This document shows, in pieces, positions 1 to 5,279 of a DNA stretch of 5,401 bases (its first letter is position 1; each line of letters opens with the position of its first letter). The notes beneath the pieces were generated by a model. It was given only the letters and a program-made list of their open reading frames with translations, made no database searches and was not told the DNA's origin. The position numbers and the translations under genes were made by a program. The DNA comes from an uncultured Roseburia sp. (GTDB lineage: Bacteria > Bacillota > Clostridia > Lachnospirales > Lachnospiraceae), in assembly GCA_945928585.1 (NCBI GenBank), contig CAMENQ010000175.1, forward strand, positions 1-5,401, given 5' to 3'.

Positions 1-30
1 TCTGTCTGCTAAAACAATAGAGTTTTTATG

Positions 31-59
31 CTGAAAAGTATAGAAATGAAGATTATTAT
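31..59 (+). promoter_or_regulatory. Possible sigma-A promoter for the tetR-thioesterase-MATE operon
   Basis: CTGAAA at 31-36 (4 of 6 matches to the TTGACA -35 box) is followed after 17 bases by TATTAT at 54-59 (5 of 6 matches to TATAAT). This would start transcription near 66 and give a very short leader before the TetR gene at 83. The background is AT-rich, so chance matches are likely. If real, this short region is also where an autoregulating TetR protein would be expected to bind, but no clear operator palindrome is visible in the 82 bases available. Confidence 0.35.
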
Positions 60-82
60 GCAATATATGAAATGGAGAAGAA

Positions 83-643
83 ATGATTGAAAATCATAAA
101 ACTGAGCGGAACCGTTTTACCAGAATGAATATAGGCGAAGCAATAGTAGAACTTTTAAAGGAAAAAGAATTTGATAAAATACAGGTTTCTGAAATAACAA
201 AAAAAGCCGGAGTCTCAAGAATGACATATTATAATTATTATGAGACGAAGGAACAGGTATTAAAGGATTATCTTCATGAGCTTGTTAATGAGTTTGTTGT
301 TGAGAGCAGCAATCATCCGGAGACAGGCAGAATGATGTCCTATGAGCATATTGTATTTTCTCTTAAGTTTTTTGACAAATATGCATCATTTTTTCTTACC
401 TTAAATAAAGCAGGTTTTTACGGAATGATAATAAATGCCATGAATGAGTTTATGCTTGAAAATGCAGGAGAGGAATATGACGGTTCAGTATACCGGCTTT
501 ATTGTTATACGGGAGCATTATTGAATCTGTTTATAAAGTGGGAGGAAAACAGAAAGGATATGTCGGCCGATGAGGTTGGAGAAATTATATCAGGCTTTTA
601 CAATAGCAGAACACAGGAAATGACCGACAGTAAGAATAATTGA
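83..643 (+). CDS. TetR/AcrR family transcriptional regulator
   Basis: A 186-residue protein, a normal length for a TetR-family repressor. The N-terminal DNA-binding domain covers about residues 8-60. Its helix-turn-helix lies near 34-53, with the family pattern VSEITKKAGVSRMTYYNYY followed by the typical ETKEQVL. The rest (about 65-180) is a helical ligand-binding and dimerisation domain with no recognisable ligand signature. It resembles the short clostridial TetR_C types rather than TetR or QacR proper. The ATG at 83 has GGAG at 74-77 five bases upstream, and the nearby ATG at 72 runs straight into a stop. It is the first gene of a tight run with a thioesterase and a MATE exporter. By analogy with other TetR-exporter operons it probably represses this operon and is released by a small molecule. 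The family is clear; the target and ligand are inference. Confidence 0.9.
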   Translation: MIENHKTERNRFTRMNIGEAIVELLKEKEFDKIQVSEITKKAGVSRMTYYNYYETKEQVLKDYLHELVNEFVVESSNHPETGRMMSYEHIVFSLKFFDKYASFFLTLNKAGFYGMIINAMNEFMLENAGEEYDGSVYRLYCYTGALLNLFIKWEENRKDMSADEVGEIISGFYNSRTQEMTDSKNN

Positions 644-651
644 AAAAATAC

Positions 652-661
652 AGGAAAAGAG
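652..661 (+). promoter_or_regulatory. Weak ribosome binding site deciding the thioesterase start
   Basis: The purine-rich run AGGAAAAGAG ends 8 bases before the ATG at 670. It is not a strong Shine-Dalgarno sequence, since only GAG is well spaced. It is still better placed than anything before the alternative TTG at 640, and translation may also be coupled to the upstream TetR gene, which stops at 643. Confidence 0.4.
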
Positions 662-669
662 ATGTAATA

Positions 670-1101
670 ATGAAAGATTTAAAGGTATATACACATAATG
701 CAAAATATTATGAGACAGACCAGATGGGAATTATCCATCATTCAAATTATATAAGATGGATGGAAGAAGCACGTATAGATATGATGGAACAGATAGGTAT
801 GTCTTATGCAGATATGGAAAAAGCAGGAATAATAAGTCCTGTACTTTCTATTAAATGCAATTATAAAAATATGGTTCATTTTAATGATACCGTTGAAATA
901 AAGGTAAAGGTAGTTAAATACACAGGAATTAAACTTGAGCTTGAGTATGAAATGATAAATATGGAAACAGGAGAAGTGACTACGACAGGTGAAAGCTCAC
1001 ACTGTTTTTTAGACAGTGAGGGAAAGCTGTTATCACTTAAAAAGGACTACCCTGAGTATGATGCAAAGCTTAGGGAAATGAAGGACACAGACAGAGAATG
1101 A
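670..1101 (+). CDS. Acyl-CoA thioesterase, hotdog fold (YbgC/FadM-like, 4HBT family)
   Basis: A 143-residue single hotdog-domain protein, the usual size for YbgC/FadM-type thioesterases, which hydrolyse acyl-CoA (or acyl-ACP) thioesters in the cytoplasm. The diagnostic motif is near the N-terminus: YYETDQMGIIHHSNYIRWMEE, with the catalytic-type Asp17, then His24, Asn26 and Tyr27, and the helix with Glu32/Glu33 and Arg35. The central strands (about 60-115) fit the hotdog sheet. An in-frame TTG at 640 would add ten residues (KKYRKRDVI-like, basic) and overlap the TetR stop. The ATG at 670 is preferred because the family begins just before this motif and a purine-rich stretch lies 8 bases upstream. 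It ends 8 bases before the MATE gene, so the two are very likely co-transcribed. The substrate (short, medium or aromatic acyl-CoA) cannot be told. A role linked to the exporter is inference. Confidence 0.88.
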   Translation: MKDLKVYTHNAKYYETDQMGIIHHSNYIRWMEEARIDMMEQIGMSYADMEKAGIISPVLSIKCNYKNMVHFNDTVEIKVKVVKYTGIKLELEYEMINMETGEVTTTGESSHCFLDSEGKLLSLKKDYPEYDAKLREMKDTDRE

Positions 1102-1109
1102 GGTGAAAA

Positions 1110-2411
1110 ATGTCAGTAGGAAAATTGTTTTTAAAATATGTACCTCAAAATATATTGGGGATGATAGGCATTTCCTTATATATTCTGGTTGATACATTTT
1201 TTATATCAAAGGCAGTCGGAGCAGACGGTATCACAGCCCTTAATTTAGTACTGCCTGTCTACAGCGTTATTTTTGCAATAGGAGCTATGATAGGTGTAGG
1301 TTCGGCAATAAGATTTGCCATAGCAAAAAGCAGAAAAAGCGATGATATGGACAGTTACTTTACAAACGGCCTTTTTTGGGGAACAGTCATAGGAATAATT
1401 TTTACTGTTGCAGGAATTTTGTTTCCACAAAAGATAATTGCTTTTCTTGGAGGGGACAGTGATATAGTAAAAGTAGGAACATCATACACAAGGATTTTTA
1501 TGGCATTTGCACCATGCTTTATCTGGAATCATATATGCAATGCCTTTGTAAGAAATGATGGAGCTCCTTCTGTAGCTATGGCTGCCACATTAGGAAGCAG
1601 TTTGTTTAACATAATAGCAGATTATGTGCTTATGTTTCCGGTGGGAATGGGTATGGCAGGAGCAGCACTTGCAACTGCTATATCTCCTATTCTTGGAGTT
1701 ATTATATGTTTAACTCATATATTGTCAAAAAGAAGCAATGTAAAATTTAAGCTTATAAAGCCTTCATTTATGAGGCTTATACATTCAAGTCAGTTAGGAA
1801 TATCAGCATTTGTATCAGAAATCTCATCAGGCGTAATGACTGCCACATTCAACATGATTATACTTGGAATTACGGGAAATCTTGGCGTTGCGGCTTATGG
1901 AGTGGTTGCAAATATTTCACTGGTAGCAGTTGCCATGTTTAATGGAGTGGCAAATGGTTCACAGCCTATAGCAAGCATGTTTTATGGACAGGGTGATAAG
2001 GAAAAACTGAAAAAGGTTTTAAAACTTGGTATGATTACATCATTGACTATGGCTTTAATTATGATATGTATAGTTTATATCTGGTCATCACCTATAGCCA
2101 ATATATTTAATAATGAAAACAATCCTGTACTGGCCTCATATGCAGAGGAAGGACTGAAACTATATTTTATAGGATTTATTTTCGCAGGTATAAATATTGC
2201 AGGTACAAGCATACTAAGTGCTATGGAGGAGGCAAAGGGTGCATTTTTTGCTTCTGTTATGAGAGGTTTTGTGGCAATAATATTCTTTGCATTTATTTTA
2301 TCGGCACTTTTTGGAATGAGGGGAGTATGGCTTGCATTTCCTGCGGCAGAGGGTGTAACTTCTGTTATAACCATAGTGTTCCTGTATAATGCAATTATGA
2401 AAAAGAAATAA
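1110..2411 (+). CDS. MATE family efflux transporter, MepA-like
   Basis: A 433-residue polytopic membrane protein, typical for MATE exporters (about 12 membrane helices in two six-helix bundles). These proteins use Na+ or H+ gradients to export cationic drugs and other small molecules. Family marks include VDTFFISKAVG at 27-37 in the first helix-loop, FVRNDGAPSVAM at 146-157, the second-half motif ANGSQPIASMFYGQGD at 281-296, and GVWLAFPAAEG near 405-415. The last three are characteristic of the MepA-like branch rather than NorM or DinF. AGGTGA at 1101-1106 overlaps the preceding stop and precedes the ATG at 1110. It is the third gene of the TetR-thioesterase-MATE run and is presumably controlled by that TetR protein. 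The gene is intact, and its substrate is unknown. Confidence 0.93.
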   Translation: MSVGKLFLKYVPQNILGMIGISLYILVDTFFISKAVGADGITALNLVLPVYSVIFAIGAMIGVGSAIRFAIAKSRKSDDMDSYFTNGLFWGTVIGIIFTVAGILFPQKIIAFLGGDSDIVKVGTSYTRIFMAFAPCFIWNHICNAFVRNDGAPSVAMAATLGSSLFNIIADYVLMFPVGMGMAGAALATAISPILGVIICLTHILSKRSNVKFKLIKPSFMRLIHSSQLGISAFVSEISSGVMTATFNMIILGITGNLGVAAYGVVANISLVAVAMFNGVANGSQPIASMFYGQGDKEKLKKVLKLGMITSLTMALIMICIVYIWSSPIANIFNNENNPVLASYAEEGLKLYFIGFIFAGINIAGTSILSAMEEAKGAFFASVMRGFVAIIFFAFILSALFGMRGVWLAFPAAEGVTSVITIVFLYNAIMKKK

Positions 2412-2421
2412 AAAGTTATTT

Positions 2422-2427
2422 TATAAT
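2422..2427 (+). promoter_or_regulatory. Consensus -10 box (TATAAT) just before the tandem repeats
   Basis: A perfect TATAAT lies 10 bases after the MATE stop codon, straddling the left edge of repeat copy 1. The best upstream -35-like match is ATGAAA at 2397-2402 (4 of 6), but the spacing is 19 bases, which is long. If used, transcription would start at about 2433-2434, exactly where the 65-base invariant block of the repeat begins. The equivalent place in copy 2 is CTTAAT (2519-2524), a poorer match. Confidence 0.3.
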
Positions 2428-2520
2428 AGGAAATCACAAAAGCAACAGCGTGAAAGTAAGAAACTAAAAATTCGCGAATGCGAATTTACAAGTCTCGCTG
2501 TCTGGCGAGACTTTATTACT
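2424..2520 (+). repeat. 97-bp structured intergenic repeat, copy 1
   Basis: First of two head-to-tail copies with an exact period of 97 bases. Bases 2434-2498 are identical, with no change in 65 bases, to 2531-2595. The unit has an unpaired A-rich left part (about 2434-2467) and two hairpins. Hairpin 1 pairs AAATTCGC (2468-2475) with GCGAATTT (2480-2487) around a GAAT loop. Hairpin 2 pairs AAGTCTCGC (2490-2498) with GCGAGACTT (2505-2513) around a TGTCTG loop. No terminal inverted repeats or target-site duplications are visible, so there is no sign of a transposable element. I do not recognise it as a named RNA or REP family. One frame is open through this copy for about 30 codons and then stops at 2521; it has no start and is probably not coding. 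Confidence 0.95.
2490..2518 (+). terminator. Terminator-like hairpin in repeat copy 1
   Basis: A perfect 9-bp stem (2490-2498 with 2505-2513, five G-C pairs) with a 6-base loop is followed by a short, interrupted T stretch (TATTA after the stem's TT). It sits about 80 bases after the MATE stop and could end that operon's transcripts. The T tract is weak, so termination may be partial or absent. Confidence 0.4.
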
Positions 2521-2617
2521 TAATGGGACATCACAAAAGCAACAGCGTGAAAGTAAGAAACTAAAAATTCGCGAATGCGAATTTACAAGTCTCGCAGCCG
2601 AGCGAGACTTTATTATG
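2521..2617 (+). repeat. 97-bp structured intergenic repeat, copy 2
   Basis: Second tandem copy, directly abutting copy 1. Up to base 2615 it differs from copy 1 at only six places: two near the left edge (2525 and 2529) and four within the six-base loop of hairpin 2. Hairpin 1 is 2565-2572 with 2577-2584, and hairpin 2 is 2587-2595 with 2602-2610 around an AGCCGA loop. Similarity stops after 2615, where the ribosome binding site of the PHP gene begins, so the repeat forms the immediate 5' leader of that gene. A frame through this copy is open and in phase with the PHP gene (from 2468) but contains no ATG or GTG before 2615. Confidence 0.95.
2587..2615 (+). other. Hairpin in repeat copy 2 abutting the PHP gene's ribosome binding site
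   Basis: The same 9-bp stem as in copy 1 (2587-2595 with 2602-2610), but with the loop changed to AGCCGA. The stem ends seven bases before the GGAGG at 2617-2621. In this position it could act as a leaky attenuator, as a stabilising 5' structure, or simply be a repeat with no effect on the gene. The sequence gives no way to choose. Confidence 0.6.
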
Positions 2618-2621
2618 GAGG
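2617..2621 (+). promoter_or_regulatory. Ribosome binding site deciding the PHP gene start
   Basis: GGAGG is followed by five A residues and then ATG at 2627, an ideal spacing. The earlier in-frame ATG at 2615 overlaps this site and has no Shine-Dalgarno sequence of its own, only the hairpin of repeat copy 2. The start at 2627 is therefore preferred. Confidence 0.85.
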
Positions 2622-2626
2622 AAAAA

Positions 2627-3478
2627 ATGATAAAAAAAGAAAATGAAGGACAATATATAGATTTACACGTTCATTCTACGGCATCAGATGGAACATATAC
2701 ACCGTCACAGCTTACGGAATATGCCATAAAGAAAAATCTCTATGCCTTTGCCCTGACGGATCATGATACTGTAGATGGTATTGATGAGGCTTTTAAAGCA
2801 GCAAAGGATATGATTAAGGTTATTCCGGGTATAGAGATTTCAGCGGATTTTAATGGCACTGATTTACATATACTTGGTTTAAACATTGATTATAAAAATC
2901 AGGAATTTCTTGCACAGATAAATGAATGCAAAAAACTTCGCTGTGAACGGAACAAAAAAATGATACAGAAAATGAATGATTTAGGTTTTCCCATTACTGA
3001 GGAGATAGTAAGAAACCGTTATGGCAGTGATTCTTCTATTACAAGGGCACATTTTGCAAGGTATCTGCTTGATGAAGGGTTTGTTAAGACAAAAGAAGAG
3101 GCTTTTAAGAAATATCTCTGTAAAGGAGGCCCCTGCTATGTATCAAGAGTCCAGATGAAACCAGAGCGTGCCATAGAGATAATACTTAAGGCAAATGGAC
3201 ATCCGGTGCTTGCCCATCCCCTTTTGTATAAGCTTGACAAAGAAAGATTAATCAGTCTTATAAATTATCTTAAAAATCTTGGACTGGAGGGAATAGAGGC
3301 AATATATTCTCTTAACAGTGCTGAAGATGATATTTTTCTGGAACAGACTGCGAAAAGCTTTGGACTATATATTACAGGCGGTTCCGATTTCCATGGAAGC
3401 AATAAGCCTGATATAGACCTTGGGGTTGGAAGGGGAAATCTTGCAATAAGTAAAGAACTATTATATAATATTGCATAA
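2627..3478 (+). CDS. PHP-domain phosphoesterase, RNase AM / YciV type
   Basis: A 283-residue cytoplasmic protein with a full set of PHP metal-binding motifs: DLHVHS (Asp12, His14, His16), Asp21, TDHDT (Asp45, His46, Asp47), GIEIS (Glu70), His81, His142 in RAHFAR, His197 in AHP, and GSDFHG (Asp254, His256). The order, the helical insert at about 95-180 and the total length match the COG0613 family. Characterised members of that family are E. coli YciV (RNase AM, a 5'-3' exoribonuclease that trims rRNA 5' ends) and a Chromobacterium nucleoside 3',5'-bisphosphate phosphatase. Either activity is possible here. No other catalytic domain is attached, unlike the PHP domains of DNA polymerase III or PolX. 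The start at 2627 follows GGAGG at 2617-2621; ATG 2615 would add four residues. It appears to be expressed on its own, from a leader containing the tandem repeat. Confidence 0.9.
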   Translation: MIKKENEGQYIDLHVHSTASDGTYTPSQLTEYAIKKNLYAFALTDHDTVDGIDEAFKAAKDMIKVIPGIEISADFNGTDLHILGLNIDYKNQEFLAQINECKKLRCERNKKMIQKMNDLGFPITEEIVRNRYGSDSSITRAHFARYLLDEGFVKTKEEAFKKYLCKGGPCYVSRVQMKPERAIEIILKANGHPVLAHPLLYKLDKERLISLINYLKNLGLEGIEAIYSLNSAEDDIFLEQTAKSFGLYITGGSDFHGSNKPDIDLGVGRGNLAISKELLYNIA

Positions 3479-3500
3479 ATTGATTGTGTTTTTTAAGATT

Positions 3501-3544
3501 TTGATTTTTAAAAACTGGTAATATATCAGAATTAGCAGTAATAT
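3501..3544 (+). promoter_or_regulatory. Probable promoter region of the alpha/beta hydrolase gene
   Basis: The 109-base gap before the hydrolase gene is very AT-rich and has several -10-like strings. TTGATT at 3501-3506 (4 of 6 to -35) can pair with TATCAG at 3524-3529 at 17 bases. TAATAT at 3539-3544 is a better -10 but lacks a good -35. A promoter is expected here given the gap, but its exact position is uncertain. An AT-only inverted repeat (3490-3496 with 3508-3514) is too weak to count as a terminator for the PHP gene. Confidence 0.25.
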
Positions 3545-3587
3545 AAAAGTAAGTATTTTAAATAATAAACAGAAAGGGAGAAATATT

Positions 3588-4547
3588 GTGAAGGAAAATA
3601 TATTGGATAACGCTTATGAAAAATACAAAACATTAGAGGATTTGCCTGTCAAGGCAAAGGTATTGCTTCCACATGAAGGTATGGTAAGAAAAGGAATAAT
3701 ACAGTTTCATCACGGCATGTCTGAACACAGCGGAAGGTATGGTGAGGTTATGGAGTTTTTCAGAGACCATGGCTACATATGTGCCATACATGATGTAAGA
3801 GGACACGGACAGAGTATGAAAGATGACAGTGAACTTGGATATTTTGGTGAAAACGGAGCAGATACAATAATTGAAGATGCACATGCGGTAACTGCATATC
3901 TTAAAAACAATTATCCGGATTTACCGTTTATTCTGGTAGGACACAGCTTCGGTTCACTTGCTGCCAGAGCATATATAAAAAAATACGATTACGAGCTTGA
4001 CAGGGCGTTTATAGTAGGATGCCCGGGAGACAATAGCTTCAAGGCGTTCGGTATGCTTCTTATAGAACTTATGACTATATTTAAAAACAGCAAAGAGGTG
4101 AGTCCTTTTATGGCAAAGGTGTTTAATAACCAGTTTACAAAGCCATATAGAAAGCTGTGTAAAAAATACGACAGAAAAGAGCTTCCGTACGGACAGATAT
4201 GTACGGTGGAGGAAGTGGTAAATTCATACAACAGTGACAGAAAATCAGGATTTTTATATACACTGAACGGGTATTATACCATTATGGAGATGATGTCAAA
4301 GGTATATAACGGAAGTGTGGATAAATGGATAAGAAAAAACACAAATCTTAAGATTACATTTCTTTCAGGTGCAGATGATGTTTACATGATAAGTGAGAAA
4401 AAATTTATGCAGGCTGTAGAAAGAATGAAAAAAATCGGATACAAAAATGTAGATTATAAGCTTTATCCTGAAATGTATCATGAAATATTTAATGAGAAGG
4501 ATAAACTGACGGTTTATAATGATATGCTGGAAATGATTGAAAAATAA
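3588..4547 (+). CDS. Alpha/beta hydrolase, monoacylglycerol lipase / lysophospholipase-like
   Basis: A 319-residue protein of the serine-hydrolase alpha/beta fold (Hydrolase_4 / PldB-like group). The oxyanion strand-loop is QFHHGMSEHSGRYG at 39-52, a signature of monoacylglycerol lipase-like enzymes. It is followed by DVRGHGQS at 69-76. The nucleophile elbow is GHSFGS at 118-123 with Ser120. Asp264 in SGADDVY and His298 in YHEIFNE complete the likely triad. A helical lid region lies at about 150-245. There is no signal peptide or membrane segment, so it is probably cytoplasmic. It begins at GTG 3588, seven bases after GGGAG (3576-3580); the overlapping TTG at 3586 hits a stop at once. The 109-base gap before and 99-base gap after suggest its own transcript. 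The natural ester substrate, likely a monoacylglycerol or lysophospholipid, is inferred from the family only. Confidence 0.9.
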   Translation: MKENILDNAYEKYKTLEDLPVKAKVLLPHEGMVRKGIIQFHHGMSEHSGRYGEVMEFFRDHGYICAIHDVRGHGQSMKDDSELGYFGENGADTIIEDAHAVTAYLKNNYPDLPFILVGHSFGSLAARAYIKKYDYELDRAFIVGCPGDNSFKAFGMLLIELMTIFKNSKEVSPFMAKVFNNQFTKPYRKLCKKYDRKELPYGQICTVEEVVNSYNSDRKSGFLYTLNGYYTIMEMMSKVYNGSVDKWIRKNTNLKITFLSGADDVYMISEKKFMQAVERMKKIGYKNVDYKLYPEMYHEIFNEKDKLTVYNDMLEMIEK

Positions 4548-4586
4548 GATATCAGCTGACTATAAAAAAAATAATCAAACTGGCAT

Positions 4587-4615
4587 TTTACTTAATCTCT
4601 GTTAATTGCTATTAT
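4587..4615 (+). promoter_or_regulatory. Likely sigma-A promoter for the ECF S component gene
   Basis: TTTACT at 4587-4592 (4 of 6) and TATTAT at 4610-4615 (5 of 6) are separated by exactly 17 bases. The expected transcription start is near 4622, giving a leader of about 25 bases that contains the AGGAGG ribosome binding site. This leader is too short for a riboswitch. The background is AT-rich, so confidence is moderate. Confidence 0.42.
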
Positions 4616-4630
4616 ATGTGCAAAAACATC

Positions 4631-4636
4631 AGGAGG
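4631..4636 (+). promoter_or_regulatory. Ribosome binding site deciding the ECF gene start
   Basis: A full AGGAGG lies only one base before an in-frame ATG at 4638, which is too close to serve it. It lies ten bases before the next in-frame ATG at 4647, at the long end of the workable range. The later start is therefore chosen. Confidence 0.75.
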
Positions 4637-4646
4637 AATGGGAATA

Positions 4647-5165
4647 ATGAACAGTAAGTTTAATACAAAAAAGATATGTATGACAGGGTTATTTATGGCA
4701 TTAATATGTGTATCTACATTGTTTTTTAAAGTGCCTATACCGGGAGGTTATGCACATCTTGGAAATGGATTTATTTTTCTTGCAGCAGCCCTTTTGGGAA
4801 ATACAGGCGGAATGATAGCTTCCGGAGTGGGTTCAGCATTGGCAGATTTACTTGGCGGATGGTATATGTGGATATTGCCAACTCTTATAATAAAGTGTAT
4901 AATGGGACTCGTGGTTGCTTTTATTGCACCAAAAAAGTTTACAATTAAGTCACCGAGAACATTTATAGCCATCGTAGCAGGTATGGTAGAAATGGTGGCA
5001 GGCTATTTTGTAGCAGGAATTTTCCTTATGGATACTGCGGCAGCAAGTGCTACACAGATACCGGGACTTGTGGCAGAGGATTTAGTCGGAATAGTTATTT
5101 TTTATCTTATAGGCTTTACTATGGAAAAATCAAAGACAGCAGAGCTTATACAGTCGGATAAATAG
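4647..5165 (+). CDS. ECF transporter S component, probably vitamin B6 or a related pyrimidine
   Basis: A 172-residue hydrophobic protein with about six membrane segments (roughly 11-28, 38-55, 57-70, 75-95, 105-127, 143-158), the size and plan of substrate-binding S subunits of energy-coupling factor vitamin importers. Family-like features are the loop and helix GYAHLGNGFIFLAAALLGNT at 34-53, the run SGVGSALADLLGGWYMW at 59-75, and TLIIKCIMGL at 79-88. These resemble the COG4720-type S components, which include predicted hydroxymethylpyrimidine (HmpT) and pyridoxine (PdxU-type) transporters. Helix 1 has a GxxxA pattern (Gly14, Ala18), similar to the AxxxA contact with EcfT. No ATPase or EcfT gene is nearby, so it would use a shared energising module encoded elsewhere (group II). 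The adjacent pyridoxal kinase gene favours vitamin B6. The fold call is firm; the substrate is inferred from the neighbour. Confidence 0.85.
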   Translation: MNSKFNTKKICMTGLFMALICVSTLFFKVPIPGGYAHLGNGFIFLAAALLGNTGGMIASGVGSALADLLGGWYMWILPTLIIKCIMGLVVAFIAPKKFTIKSPRTFIAIVAGMVEMVAGYFVAGIFLMDTAAASATQIPGLVAEDLVGIVIFYLIGFTMEKSKTAELIQSDK

Positions 5166-5222
5166 GTAACTGCCCGCGGAAAGTAAAATTACAAATTTGC
5201 ACTGGCGAATTTTCAGTAGACT
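5166..5222 (+). repeat. Probable diverged relative of the 97-bp repeat
   Basis: Immediately after the ECF gene stop, the sequence can be laid against the left and middle parts of the tandem repeat. It shares an AAC-GC box, then GGAAAGTAA (GTGAAAGTAA in the tandem copies), then a hairpin pairing AAATTTGC (5193-5200) with GCGAATTT (5205-5212) around a 4-base loop, then CAGTAGACTT in place of ACAAGTCTCGC. Relative to the tandem copies the hairpin has C to T on one arm, which keeps pairing through a G-U pair, and an ACTG loop instead of GAAT. The second hairpin is not preserved. The alignment was made by eye and needs gaps, so the relationship is likely but not proven. Confidence 0.5.
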
Positions 5223-5225
5223 TAT

Positions 5226-5239
5226 AAGGGGTATCCCTT
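5226..5239 (+). other. Small hairpin in the ECF-kinase spacer
   Basis: AAGGG (5226-5230) pairs with CCCTT (5235-5239) around a GTAT loop. It is followed by TAGG rather than a T run, so it is not a convincing terminator. It may reduce read-through into the kinase gene or be incidental. With no terminator evident, the S component and the kinase are probably co-transcribed. Confidence 0.3.
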
Positions 5240-5279
5240 TAGGAATGTTTGATATACATTAACAGAATGGAGAATTAAA

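Noticed and set aside
1..82. Tail of an upstream gene
   Set aside because: A short open stretch ends at a TGA near 34, but it is too short and unrecognisable to support a coding call.
640..669. TTG start at 640 for the thioesterase
   Set aside because: It has no ribosome binding site, adds a basic ten-residue extension unlike the family, and the ATG at 670 sits just before the conserved motif.
2075..2437. Minus-strand open frame of 120 codons antisense to the MATE gene
   Set aside because: It lies almost entirely opposite a clear MATE gene and has no family resemblance. The other antisense frames (1245-1430, 3633-3884, 3989-4231, 4748-4972) are rejected for the same reason.
2424..2617. CRISPR array
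   Set aside because: Only two units, directly abutting with no spacers of unique sequence, and no cas genes nearby.
2424..2617. MITE or insertion sequence remnant
   Set aside because: No terminal inverted repeats beyond a trivial TAATA match, no target-site duplication and no transposase coding.
3490..3514. Inverted repeat after the PHP gene as a terminator
   Set aside because: The stem (TTTTTAA with TTAAAAA) contains only A-T pairs and has no following T run, so it is expected to be unstable.
5166..5279. Riboswitch upstream of the B6 kinase
   Set aside because: No match to known riboswitch cores that I can recognise, and the structure seen is explained better by similarity to the 97-bp repeat plus one small hairpin.
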